Source: Cristatella mucedo
Lineage: Eukaryota; Bryozoa; Phylactolaemata; Cristatellidae
Direction of reading: 5' to 3'
DNA length: 64,000 nt
Assembly: GCA_009760855.2 (NCBI GenBank)
Contig: WPIO01000010.1
Span: forward strand, 5,559,501-5,623,500
The position numbers and the translations under genes were made by a program. Positions 23,100 to 32,857 of this stretch are shown in pieces. Each line of letters starts with the position of its first letter. Position 1 is the first letter of the stretch. Below the pieces are notes generated by a model. It saw nothing but the letters and a program-made list of their open reading frames with translations. It was not told the origin of the DNA and did no database searches.

Positions 23100-26000
23100 A
23101 TGTCTGAGAAAACTGAATTTTCACGGTGCGAGGGTGAATCATTTGATGAACACGCAAAAAGGTTAGTATCTTCTTATGAAATAAAGTTTGGCAGTAAACC
23201 TTCTCTTAATAAAAAATATGGTAAATAATTTTGTATGGTTAATTATCCAGTTTCTACACTTGAAATAAAAGAATTAATTGAAAAACTTTTTCCACATCAA
23301 AGAATAATTCCAAAAAAAAAATAAACAGTTTCTTTAAAGAATCAAAACGTCTTCGCAAGATTGAAACAACTGGATGGTTTCGTGGTATAAAGACTGTAAA
23401 TGGTAATTAATTTGATTATGAATATGAAGGGTTTGATTAAAAAGATGTAGATCTTGATATATTTAAAATAAAGTGCACTCCAGGTTTAATTGATATTATG
23501 ACTGATGTTTCAATGAGTGTTAATGTAAAAATGAGTCTTGTTATACAAGTTAAATTAGTAAATTCAAAGAATGATAATTTATTTGCTGTTCTTAATGGTA
23601 CCTCACCAGCTACATTCAATAGAGTTTCTCATTTCAAATCAATAATTGGAAAACATGTTTCTACAATTAATATTATTATTGAAAAGTGGAATGATGGAGG
23701 ATCTTCATGTAGGATTGCTTCCATTCTTAATACTTTTGCAAAATTTACTCGTTTTACTCCACAAATTGGAGGTTCATATGTTGCATTACCAGATAAGTTA
23801 AATAACAAAAGTTGTGTTATAAATATAAAGAATAATGAAGATAATAATTTTTGTGCATTGTGGTGTTTTTTGAGACCATTATATTCAAGAGATAATCATC
23901 CAAAATTAACTCATGATTTAAGACATGTTTTGAATGAAAATTACTCAGATATCTTGCATTTATTAAGAGCATTATTCATCTCAACAGATGAAGAAGATTC
24001 AATGAATCAGTTTATTGTTAAGGGAAGTGTTCCTATTAAAGTAGAAGATTTTCCAAAACTTGCTAAACTACCTAATGTTTCAATACATGTTTATGAATAC
24101 ACATATTCTCTATCTCCTTTGATTTTTAATACTGAAGAGAAATGATCATATAGATTTACTTCTTTATACTAATCAAGGAAAATCTCACTATGTATTGATA
24201 ACCAATTGTAATGCTTTATGTAGAACTGAAAAGATAATGGTAGAACGAGATTGTTTTGTGGAAGATGTTTATCAAGTATCTACGAACAAGAAAAATTAGA
24301 TAAGCATATTATTGATTGTAATTCAGAACATTGTGGAACATCAAGAATAAAAATGCCTTCATCTGATACTAGAAAAGATGGTACTGGAGATTTGGTTTTG
24401 TTTAGAGATTTTGAAAAATGATTTAATCACCATTAGTTGCATATACAGATTTTGAATGTTTACTTGGAACAATTAATAATCCAGAAGAAGCAATAAAAGG
24501 TCCAGTTAACCAACATAAACCTTGGTCTGGTGCATATGTAATTTTGAATCATGAGGGTAAAATTGTATCGAAATATACTCAAACATTTGGTCAAGATTGC
24601 ATTAGTAAATTCATTACTTCTTTAAAGAAAGATTGTAAAGATCAACTTAAAAAACTAAAAGACACACTTAAAAAATACAAAGTATTTGATAAATCTACTA
24701 TGACAGAAGAATAAAATAATAAATATGATAATGCAACTACATGTTGGATTTGTGGAAAATCTTTAATAAGACAATTAAAAGTATTAGATCATTGTGACTT
24801 AACTGGTAAATACAGAGGGGCAGCACAAAGATCTTGCAATTCAAAAATAAAAATGTGTATAAATTCTTTTAAACTTCCAGTTTATATTCATAATTTAAGA
24901 GAATATGATTCTCATTTAATTGCTAGTTCACTAAATTGGGATAATGATAAAAAACAAGTAATTGCTAAGAATAAAGAGGTTTTTAACTATAAATTTTGGT
25001 AATCTTAGTTTTAGAGATTCTTGTCAATTATTCCAAGATTCATTACCTAATCTTAGGAAAAATTTATCAAAGGCTGAGGATAAATTTGCTATAATAAGAT
25101 AGCATTTTACTGAGTTTGAATTCAAAAAATATGATGATAAAAAATAGCATTACTTGCAAGAAAAGGGGGTAATCCTTATGAGTACATGGATTATTTTACT
25201 ATATTTGAAGAAACATGTTTACCACCAATTAAAAATTTTTAATTCTAGCCTTTGTGGACATATTTCAAAAAAAGATCATGAACATGCGAATAAAGTATGG
25301 AAGGCATTTGAAATAAAAAAAACCTACAAGAATATCATGATTTATATTTAAAGATTGGTGTATTAGTATTGGCAGATGTTTTTGTGAGATTTCGTGATCT
25401 AATAACTAAGAATTATGAAATAGATCCTGCAAAGTTTTTAACAGCACCACAATTAACTTGGACGGCAGGTTTAAAGCAAAAATATGCTATTCATTATCTT
25501 AATCTTAAGAAATGTATTGAGTTGTGTTATGAGTTAACAAAAATACATAGAGTATTAGAGTTTGAACAATCTAATTGGTTAGAAGAAGATATTGATAATA
25601 ATACAGCTTTTGGAAATAAAGCAGCAAATGATTTCAAAAAGAATTTCTTTAAACTACTAAATTTTGCTTTATTTGGTAAAACAATGGAGAATATTAGGGA
25701 AAGAAAAAATATTGAATTTCTAAATAAAGAATTAAGTAAAGATTTAGTTAGAATGATTAAGATTGATAGAAGTCCCAGGTTTTTTATAGAAAGATATTAT
25801 CTAATAACATTGTATGTACAGAAAGTAATGAGAAATCAGTAGCACTTAATAAACCTATTTATTTTGGATTTTATTATCTTGATTCGTCAAAGATGTTGAT
25901 GCAAAAGATTCCATTATCTAACAATGAAAAAATATATGATTCAAAAATAAACTTATTGTATATTGATACTGATTCACTTGTTATGGAGATTTTTACAGAA

Positions 26001-26611
26001 GATGCTTATAAAGACTTTATTGAATATCCAGAAACACTAGATCTAAATACTTTTCCTGATGATACCTATTTCGGAAAGATGAGATAGCAAAAAGTATTAT
26101 AAGAAGTAATAACAAAGTAGTTGGTGAATTTAAAGATGAGATAACAGATAAAATTAAAACAGTAACACTAAATGAATAAATTTTCGCAAGACCAAAACTT
26201 ACAGCTTATACTATCTGCAATGATGAAGATATATTTGATGAAGACGGAAAACAAATAAAAAAACTAGGATTGTATGTGAAATGAATGAGAAATATGATAA
26301 GGAAGGAAAACGAATAGGTCAATCTAAAAAAGTAAAATGAGTACATAAAAGTGTTGTTGACAAGAAATTAAAACAGTGATTTCATATCATGTCTAGATAA
26401 AAAGGTAGATCAATTTTGTGAACAATCATTGATTAGAAGTGAGAAAAATATTATGTATACTATAAAACAAAACAAAGTCGCACTATCAGCATTAGAATCA
26501 AAACGTTGCTGGTTAGACTGTGGATGTTGTAGCTATGCACATGGTCATTACAAGATTGCTATAGCATTCAGTGATAGAATTTGGATTTGTGATACATCCT
26601 GGTCGCTGTGA
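23100..26611 (+). pseudogene. polB: Protein-primed type B DNA polymerase, broken
   Basis: In order I see an N-terminal cysteine-protease-like region common in this family (NNEDNNFCALW at about 23,830), a Cys/His zinc block (24,250-24,340), exonuclease motif I around TDFECLL (24,444), a treble-clef-like CWICGK with DHCDLTGKYRG (24,755-24,830), exonuclease II HNLREYDSHLI (24,890), exonuclease III region DLYLKIGVLVLADVF (25,342), fingers/palm motif B KNFFKLLNFALFGKTMEN (25,640), motif C YIDTDSL (25,959) and the terminal AHGHYK (26,540). Between TWTAGLKQ (25,473) and KYAIHYLNLK (25,480) the segment that carries palm motif A in relatives is absent. The position that is usually Asp in exonuclease III reads Gly. 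At least eight frameshifts and several stops (including 24,712 TAA) break the frame. It replicates the viral genome in active relatives, but this copy cannot. Confidence 0.85.
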
Positions 26612-26631
26612 AAGTTGTAATGTTGATATAG

Positions 26632-26784
26632 ATGCCAAAAAGGAAAAGTGAAAATACTAAATCACTACCAGTAAAAAATGTCAAATTCCCACATAAAGAG
26701 AAAATGGAACTAGATGAAAAATATATTCTTTCACAAATAGGAACAGAGTTATCAAAGTCAATGATGATGTTTAATATATATTAA
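26632..26784 (+). CDS. Small Lys-rich protein of unknown function
   Basis: An open frame of 50 codons beginning MPKRKSENTK, placed directly after the polymerase remnant. It is basic at the N-terminus and ends MMMFNIY. No domain is recognised. It could also be a chance frame in AT-rich DNA, although its position between genes fits a compact viral genome. Confidence 0.35.
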   Translation: MPKRKSENTKSLPVKNVKFPHKEKMELDEKYILSQIGTELSKSMMMFNIY

Positions 26785-26808
26785 TAAAATTGTTTTACTA
26801 TTATAGAG

Positions 26809-27087
26809 GTGGGTCCTAGAGAAGATTCAGTTGAAATTACTAGATTAGATAGTGAATCAGAGTATTCGGATGACTCATATAAAGATCCTGACTACATTCC
26901 TGAATCAGAATCAGACTTTTCTTATTGTAGTATTAGTGATTGTGAAGAAGAAAGAGATATAAGTCTTGAAGCACTTTTATTTGGAGAAGGAAGTCAAGTA
27001 TTTGTAGATGAAGAAGAAGGTGAAGTGTTTGTAGATGAAGAAGAAGAAATTTATTTTCAATTAAATAAAATTATCTTTTATATATAG
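26809..27087 (+). CDS. Acidic protein of unknown function
   Basis: A frame of 92 codons very rich in Asp and Glu, with two near repeats QVFVDEEEGE and EVFVDEEEEI. The first codon is GTG, in a position (TTATAGAG then GTG) where neighbours have TATAG then ATG, so the initiator may have mutated. An acidic tail of this kind suggests binding to basic partners. The function is unknown. Confidence 0.5.
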   Translation: MGPREDSVEITRLDSESEYSDDSYKDPDYIPESESDFSYCSISDCEEERDISLEALLFGEGSQVFVDEEEGEVFVDEEEEIYFQLNKIIFYI

Positions 27088-27090
27088 AAA

Positions 27091-27366
27091 ATGGATGTCT
27101 GCAGAATTCTTAGTTGTGAACAATTCAGAGAAATGGCAATTAGGATTTGTCTACAAAAACTTAAAGGAGAAGATCAACGAATAATTAAGCATTCACTTGA
27201 TGAACTTATTCCAGATCTAGATAGTTCATTTATTACTGTTCCTATAGAGATTTGTGATACAGGTGATAGATTAATGGAATGTCGTAGTAAAATAAACGAA
27301 ATGCTTGATGAGGCAAATAAGAAATCTAAAACTCCAACAACTAAACCTTGTGTGCACATTCTTTAA
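27091..27366 (+). CDS. Viral protein of unknown function, paralog a
   Basis: An intact frame of 91 codons with ATG preceded by TATATAGAAA. Features are ILSCEQFREMAI near the start and FITVPIEICDTGDRLMECR in the middle, with a helix-rich profile. The broken gene immediately downstream (27,380-27,630) is a paralog with ILSC and ITGLIDICDATDKIYEYEE in the same places, so the two arose by tandem duplication. No family is recognised. Confidence 0.55.
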   Translation: MDVCRILSCEQFREMAIRICLQKLKGEDQRIIKHSLDELIPDLDSSFITVPIEICDTGDRLMECRSKINEMLDEANKKSKTPTTKPCVHIL

Positions 27367-27379
27367 TTATATATAGTAA

Positions 27380-27630
27380 ATGGAAGTTCAATGGATTCTC
27401 AGTTGCAAAAAAAGCAAGAAAGTTAGCAGTAGAAACTTGTAATAGAAAATTCAAATGCTTTAGTTTAGATATATTAAAAAAATTATCTTTATAAATACAT
27501 TCCACGATTAGATGAATATAGTATTACTGGTCTTATAGATATCTGTGATGCAACTGATAAAATATATGAATATGAAGAAAGATTGGATAGTACAATTACA
27601 AATACTCAGCTCATTGCATTTAGTAATTAG
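27380..27630 (+). pseudogene. Viral protein of unknown function, paralog b, frameshifted
   Basis: ATG after TATATAGTAA. The coding frame shifts at A7 runs at 27,407-27,413 and 27,476-27,482. Its conserved pieces (ILSC; ITGLIDICDATDKIYEYEE) align with the intact gene at 27,091-27,366. It would have a similar length without the shifts. Confidence 0.6.
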
Positions 27631-27689
27631 TTTATGTTTGTAGTTTTGAATCTGTATGCATGATATTTTTTATAATTATTATATAGGAA

Positions 27690-28205
27690 ATGCAAAGCGA
27701 AGTTACTGATCCTTCTCTTGCAACGAGTGCAACAGCACTAAAATCATACGTAGACAATCTAGTTAAATCAAGAATGACGTCTTACGATCAACAAACACTT
27801 GATTCAGATATTTCAGTTATGACTGATAATTCAGTTAAGAAATTGTATATTGATGAATGTGATATTGAAGCTCAAAGGATAATCACTGCAGGATTATCAG
27901 ATGTATCAGCAAGTCTAGAAACAACTGTTAGATCTAAAGTTGATGTTCTTCTAGATGATCCTACTGAAATTGCTGGTTACACAACATGGATTGCAACACA
28001 ACTTCCAACACTTTCAACGGTTATCTCGGGTGTTTCAGGAGTTAAACCTGATATCTCTGGAATTTTTAAAGCTGAATGTTATGCAGTTCTACCAGATTTG
28101 AAAGGTACGAGTGCAAAAAAAGGCAACAGCAGCAGCACTAGCAGTACAATCACAAACAAAAGGAGACTCACCAGATCCAAGCACTCTATAATTAATTTAA
28201 ATTAA
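27690..28205 (+). CDS. Fibre-like or structural protein candidate
   Basis: A frame of 171 codons, ATG after TATATAGGAA. The N-terminus contains TDPSLATSATALKSYVD, which resembles the DP..DAATK.YVD signature of phage tail-fibre repeats also seen in two other genes of this element. The body is rich in Ser, Thr, Asp and Val. An A7 run at 28,115-28,121 appears to shift the last 25 codons; an alternative frame ends at 28,190. Confidence in the frame is good, in the role low. Confidence 0.5.
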   Translation: MQSEVTDPSLATSATALKSYVDNLVKSRMTSYDQQTLDSDISVMTDNSVKKLYIDECDIEAQRIITAGLSDVSASLETTVRSKVDVLLDDPTEIAGYTTWIATQLPTLSTVISGVSGVKPDISGIFKAECYAVLPDLKGTSAKKGNSSSTSSTITNKRRLTRSKHSIINLN

Positions 28206-28230
28206 AACAAAAATACTACTTTTATAGAAA

Positions 28231-28482
28231 ATGGTTTCTGTTAAGACAAGAGGTAAGGACTGTCTTGAAGAATTACAAGGTCAACAGTATTCAAACCTTA
28301 AAATCTGTCTATACCTAATGGGTAGAGTTTAAGACGTCAGATCGACTTTGTTAGATGCTGTAAAACTAGTACTAGAATGCAAAGCACTAAGAATCAATAA
28401 CTCTTAACCAGAGATTGCAAATATATTCAGTAAAATTAGAGATGGTTCAATATTTGAAGAGTTCCTAAATACCTTAAAATAG
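28231..28482 (+). pseudogene. Small viral protein with two in-frame TAA codons
   Basis: ATG follows TTTATAGAAA. The frame continues plausibly across TAA at 28,330 and 28,405 to TAG at 28,480. The product would be helix-rich, about 83 codons. No family is recognised. Both TAA codons could derive from Gln codons by C-to-T change. Confidence 0.5.
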
Positions 28483-28496
28483 AAAAAATAAATAGT

Positions 28497-28622
28497 ATGA
28501 AATCTGAAGCTTACTCTATAAAAATAGAACTAACTAAACAAATAAAGACAGAAATAGATGGTGGAAAAAGCTGTGATCTACCTAAAGAGTTGATTAAAGA
28601 GACTATGGATTGGGGGATTTAA
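28497..28622 (+). CDS. Short hypothetical protein
   Basis: An open frame of 41 codons beginning MKSEAYSIKI and ending MDWGI, right behind the preceding gene. No family is recognised and it may be spurious. Confidence 0.3.
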   Translation: MKSEAYSIKIELTKQIKTEIDGGKSCDLPKELIKETMDWGI

Positions 28623-28760
28623 GACTTGAGATTCTTCAATATATTGAGTAATATATGATTGTATACAATTTGTAACATCTATTGATGTTGAAGGAGAATA
28701 ATAAACTCCTTTACATAAGCCAATCTCAATTTTATCTGTAATTGTTGGTGCTGTTATATA

Positions 28761-29685
28761 TTAATTATCACATAAAAAATACATAATAGTAAAATTGAAT
28801 GTAGTTTTCGAAGTATTATTTGCAATAGAAAAATTCGATAGAGAATTGTTCATTAATATCATATTATCAGCAACACCATAATATCTTAGTTTTAAATAAG
28901 CATCAAATTTTACATTATATGCAATCTTATTATTGAAATCTCTAACAATAATATCAGTATCTGTTGTTTTTTCAATATTAATAGTTACATCTGCTCTCAT
29001 AACTCTAAATGAAATTTTGCCTCCTCCTGGTGATCTAAAAGAATTATTATAATAAATTGATTTATAAACTTTATAATCAGATAATCAAGAAAATTAATAG
29101 CACCATCAGTTGCATTATTTATATCACCCACTTTTATAATTATCTGTGTATATATTAATTTTTTATGTTTATATCTGATAATTTAGATAAACTTAGTTTT
29201 CTATCACTAGAAGAAATTTTACTGTTATCACCAATATTATGTACAGTGTTTACAGTTAATTTTCCAAGATAACTAAGGGAACCAAGAGAAGTACTAGAAA
29301 AATAATGTTTATTTCCACATCTTAAGTATAAATTAGGTAATAATTTTAGATTTATTAAATCAGTTGGCTTATATTTAGAAAATTTGTTTCAAATCTTTCC
29401 ATTATTAACGAATTAACAATAAGGTTTCCAGTTATTGTTTTATTAGAAGCATGCACATCAAGTTTTGTATCAAGATATTTTTGTTGCAATATCTCTTCCA
29501 TTGATTGGATCCAATGCATTTACATACTTTTTTGAGTTTGCAGATAAATTAATAGTTATATGTTGATCTGAATCCTTTCAAACGTAATTGTTATCAGCAA
29601 ATGATTTATTAACTAATTCTAATAAATCGACAGTTTCTCCAACATTTGTCATTCTATTTGAAGCAAAATCTAATGTTCCTTCCAT
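28761..29685 (-). pseudogene. Fibre-like attachment protein, second gene, broken
   Basis: The ATG is at 29,685 on the minus strand. The first third has the phage-fibre signature, with LDFASNRMTNVGE and later DPINGRDIATK (about 29,510-29,480). The rest is beta-rich, with the terminal segment 29,000-28,761 open and ending at TAA. TGA at 29,578-29,580 and a shift at the T5 run 29,478-29,482, with further shifts near 29,410, 29,150 and 29,060, break it. In phages such repeats lead into receptor-binding tips, so a role in attachment is inferred. Confidence 0.6.
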
Positions 29686-29704
29686 TTTTTATTCTTTTCT
29701 ATTA

Positions 29705-30118
29705 AGCATTGAAATATGTTGCTATATAAACTGTTACCCCTAATGTTTAATTAAATAAGTCTGATTTAGATACGAATAGAGAACTCTCTAATAGTTTCTT
29801 ATTTAAATCTAATGAATAGCTTCCAAACAGTTAAAGAGGAAATTCATTTGAATTTATCCCATTTGCTGGAAAAGGAATAAGAATTTTTGTTAAATTTCGA
29901 GATAATGAATATATTGCCGAAAGTAGAAATATACAATAAAGGAACAATCATTTCTCCTAACGTTTGACTAATTCATTTACCGTTATATTTTAAACTACCA
30001 AGTGTTGTTTGCAATGAACCATCAACCATACCAGTAAAATGTAAAACAGCAACATTTCCATCTGTCATTCCATTTAAATAGTCAAGATTACACCATCATT
30101 TGTAATCTTAGTCAGGAC
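29705..30118 (-). pseudogene. Beta-rich viral protein fragment, unknown
   Basis: Minus-strand coding sequence just upstream of the fibre-like gene, with recognisable frame pieces but no clear start. In-frame TGA is at 29,973-29,975 and TAA at 29,831-29,833 and 29,747-29,749, and a frameshift near 29,900. The end VTVYIATYFNA stops at about 29,705. No family is recognised; a capsid accessory or spike role is possible. Confidence 0.4.
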
Positions 30119-30135
30119 AGGTGTTTTGGAAGACA

Positions 30136-30891
30136 ATGTCAGATAAAAAAGAAGGGTTGACAAAAACAATAGCAAGTTTAGAAGTGGGATATTATATCAA
30201 TGAAATACTTATTGAAGCAGAAAAATCGAATAGTGATTGGTATCAAAATCATAGTAAGTTTTTATCTGATACTTTTGGTGAGGAAGTGTCGTGGAGTGCT
30301 GAACAACTTGATCCAATCGCTTGAAAGAACTTTCTTGAAATGAGAGGATGTATATTGCCTGCGATTCCAGCAATTACTGCTAGTATAGCTAGTGTAATCA
30401 GTACAGTTGGTCTTGCAGTAAGTATAACAGTTGCTGTTGCAAGTCTAATAAAGAAAATAATTGATACATCAATGTTTACTGCTAAGGCACCAAAGATGGA
30501 AACACATGAACAAAGAATGAGTACACTTAGTTTGCAGAGTGAAAGCTTAAATAATGCTATTATTGACTTGAGAAACATGATTGAACTACTTGATAAAGGA
30601 TTTGATATTGATTTAAGTGAAAAGGTTCAGAATTCAGAAGTAAAGAATAGATTGGACTATCTTAATCAAGGAAAAAACTTGTAGAAGAGTCTGGTGTGTC
30701 TTATAATGATAAACTGAAGAAAGAAATTAAGAAAATAGAAACTAGTACAGTTGGTGGTAAACAAAACGTGTGACTTTAAGGCTGAAAGTTCAATGTTACT
30801 TAGCAATTTATTTGTACAAGGTAAATCACAAGAAGAAATATATAATGATATGATTAAATTAAGAGATGAATTTAAGAAACGTAGCAACTAA
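30136..30891 (+). pseudogene. Membrane-like virion protein candidate, broken
   Basis: ATG at 30,136. The product begins MSDKKEGLTKTI, has a long hydrophobic Ala/Ile/Val segment (30,355-30,455) typical of a membrane span, then a helical coiled-coil-like tail (HEQRMSTLSLQSESLNNAII). In-frame TGA is at 30,322 and frameshifts are near 30,680 and 30,770. The stop at 30,889 overlaps the stop of the opposing gene. No family is recognised. Confidence 0.5.
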
Positions 30892-31472
30892 TAGTCAGTA
30901 TATCTAATAATTTTACTATCACCAGGTAAAGTATAAGTAAAATTCAATCTTTCGAATTCAAGATGTAATTTGATTGCCATAAGATCTCTAGCTTCAGCCG
31001 CAGCGATAGCAGAATCATAGTAGCCGATATGTTTTGTATCTCCATCTACTGTAATAGCTGCTCTATATTTGTTTGCTCTTATATGAAAACTAACTCCTAT
31101 AAAATGAGAAGTATTATCACAACGTTTTTTCTTTCACTTGTTTGGTTTTGAGAAGCAGTTGCTTCACGTAAATTGTTAAAACTATAATTTTGTTTATTGT
31201 TATCAATGTGATCAATTTCTTGCAAAGGCATTTTACCAGTCACAATTAAAAATGATAATCTGTGAGAATAATATGCTTTTCTATCAATACAAATTTTTCT
31301 ATATCCGTTATTTACTATGGTTCCTACATTTTTTTCCAAGAGCTGCACCTTGTCTAGATGTTTTCCACGTAAACTTGCCGTTATAAGGATTACAGTCTAA
31401 CAACTCCATTACTTTTGTTCTCAAAACACTAACCTCAGCAATTTTAGTAGTTTCAACTTCATCCAATGACAT
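30888..31472 (-). pseudogene. HNH homing-type endonuclease with AP2-like domain
   Basis: Start at 31,472 on the minus strand. The HNH core reads YYSHRLSFL, MPLQEIDHIDNNKQN and NLREATASQNQ (31,290-31,140). An AP2-like DNA-binding domain follows (GVSFHIRANKYRAAI, IGYYDSAIAAAEARDL; 31,090-30,980). Two shifts occur at T7 (31,329-31,335) and T6 (31,125-31,130). HNH-AP2 enzymes are usually selfish free-standing or intron-borne nucleases of large DNA viruses and phages. Here it sits between virion genes, facing the gene on its left tail to tail. Confidence 0.75.
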
Positions 31473-31509
31473 TATATAAAGTACTGTATATCTCTTTAAA
31501 AAAAATTAA

Positions 31510-32292
31510 ATGTATATAGAAATAAGCTATCGAGAAGTAAAACTTACTCTCTCAGAACATCAAGTAAAGCAAATACATAACTCTAAAGAATCTATCTCAA
31601 TCAGACTAAAGCATTCTGATTTAATAGATGATGTTCCTATTCTTGTTACAAAGACTCAACTAGCAAGAATAGAAAAAAGTAGAAGTAAAGAAATTGGATT
31701 ACAATGGAATCTTTTATTGAAACAACTTCAACAAAATAGAAGACGTGGTTCTGGAATAGTCGATTCTATAAACAAACTTACTGGTAATCGTGAGATGCAT
31801 ATGAAATTACCATCAGGAGTAAAATCTGAATTTGTTCAAAATGGAAATTGTAATAATACTAATAAATATAGTTATATTAGACCGGGTACAAAATGTACTC
31901 AAATGATGGAAGAAAATGATATCGGTGTCAATGATCTCGATAAGCGCACACTTATTTCTGACCATACTTACAATGAAACAAATTCTATGCCAGAACCTAG
32001 AAGAACAGAGATGCGAAATTTATCTGATCTGGTACTTGCAGAGAGTGCTGCTCGTATTGCTCTTGATCCTAGACAACCAAATTATGTTAGAGATGATGCT
32101 AAAACCGTTGCAGCTGTTATGGCTGTGAAAGCAAAATTAGGCCTTGGTATTGGTGGTATGTTAAATGATTCCTTTGCAACTGATTTCTTTATGGATCGTG
32201 AAGTATTAAATCCTGCAAGGTTGAAAAAGATAAAAAATTATTCTCGTGATATTGTTGATAGAATTATAAATATAACTAAAAAAAAGATCTAA
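31510..32292 (+). CDS. Intact virion-associated protein candidate
   Basis: The longest uninterrupted frame of the element (260 codons) with no stop or shift. The N-terminus MYIEISYREVKLTLSEHQ followed by SISIRLKHSD and VPILVTKTQLARIEKS shows repeated short beta/helix units like those at the start of minor virion proteins in this virus group. The centre is basic (QQNRRRGSG). The C-terminal half is helix-rich. I name it only as a candidate; it could be a core or maturation protein. Confidence 0.55.
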   Translation: MYIEISYREVKLTLSEHQVKQIHNSKESISIRLKHSDLIDDVPILVTKTQLARIEKSRSKEIGLQWNLLLKQLQQNRRRGSGIVDSINKLTGNREMHMKLPSGVKSEFVQNGNCNNTNKYSYIRPGTKCTQMMEENDIGVNDLDKRTLISDHTYNETNSMPEPRRTEMRNLSDLVLAESAARIALDPRQPNYVRDDAKTVAAVMAVKAKLGLGIGGMLNDSFATDFFMDREVLNPARLKKIKNYSRDIVDRIINITKKKI

Positions 32293-32299
32293 AAAGTTT

Positions 32300-32834
32300 A
32301 ACTAATCTAATTTTTATTTTGTTTATTGTTTTATCTATTTTTGTTTTTTGTTTTTTTATCTTATACTCAGTAGGATTGAATTCACCTCGTTTAAGAACAC
32401 TATAAACTTAAACTTGATCTAGTTTCAATCTAATATTAAGTCTTTCTTCAGAATTATAAGTTTCTTTAGTTACATAACTACCATCAAGAATTCCTGTAAC
32501 AGCAAAGTCATTACCAAGTTTTTGAATTTCATCAGCGATACTACTAAACTTTACTTGTTTGTTCTCTTGATCAAAGATTATACTTAGTTTAGTACCAAAT
32601 GCAAATCTTACTCCAATAGTCGAATGTAGCTTATATCCACTGTATTCAAGTTTCTTACTTGCTCTATTAGCAATAACTTATAGTGTAGGTCTCATATCTT
32701 CACTGATATAAATCCATGTAAGGTTTAGAATCTTCATAAATTTTCTCTTCAATATGCACACGCACTGGTTTTCCTTTTGGAATTACAACAGAAGCATTTT
32801 CAAGTACTACGAATATTTTATTATCCATTTCCAT
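32300..32834 (-). pseudogene. Viral protein of unknown function, broken
   Basis: Minus-strand frame from ATG 32,834 (MEMDNKIFVVLENASVVIPK). A shift near 32,715 and in-frame TAA at 32,678-32,680 and 32,408-32,410 interrupt it. A middle piece reads KLEYSGYKLHSTIGVRFAFG. The 3' boundary is uncertain. No family is recognised. Confidence 0.45.
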
Positions 32835-32857
32835 ACAAGGATAGGAAGATGTTTAAA

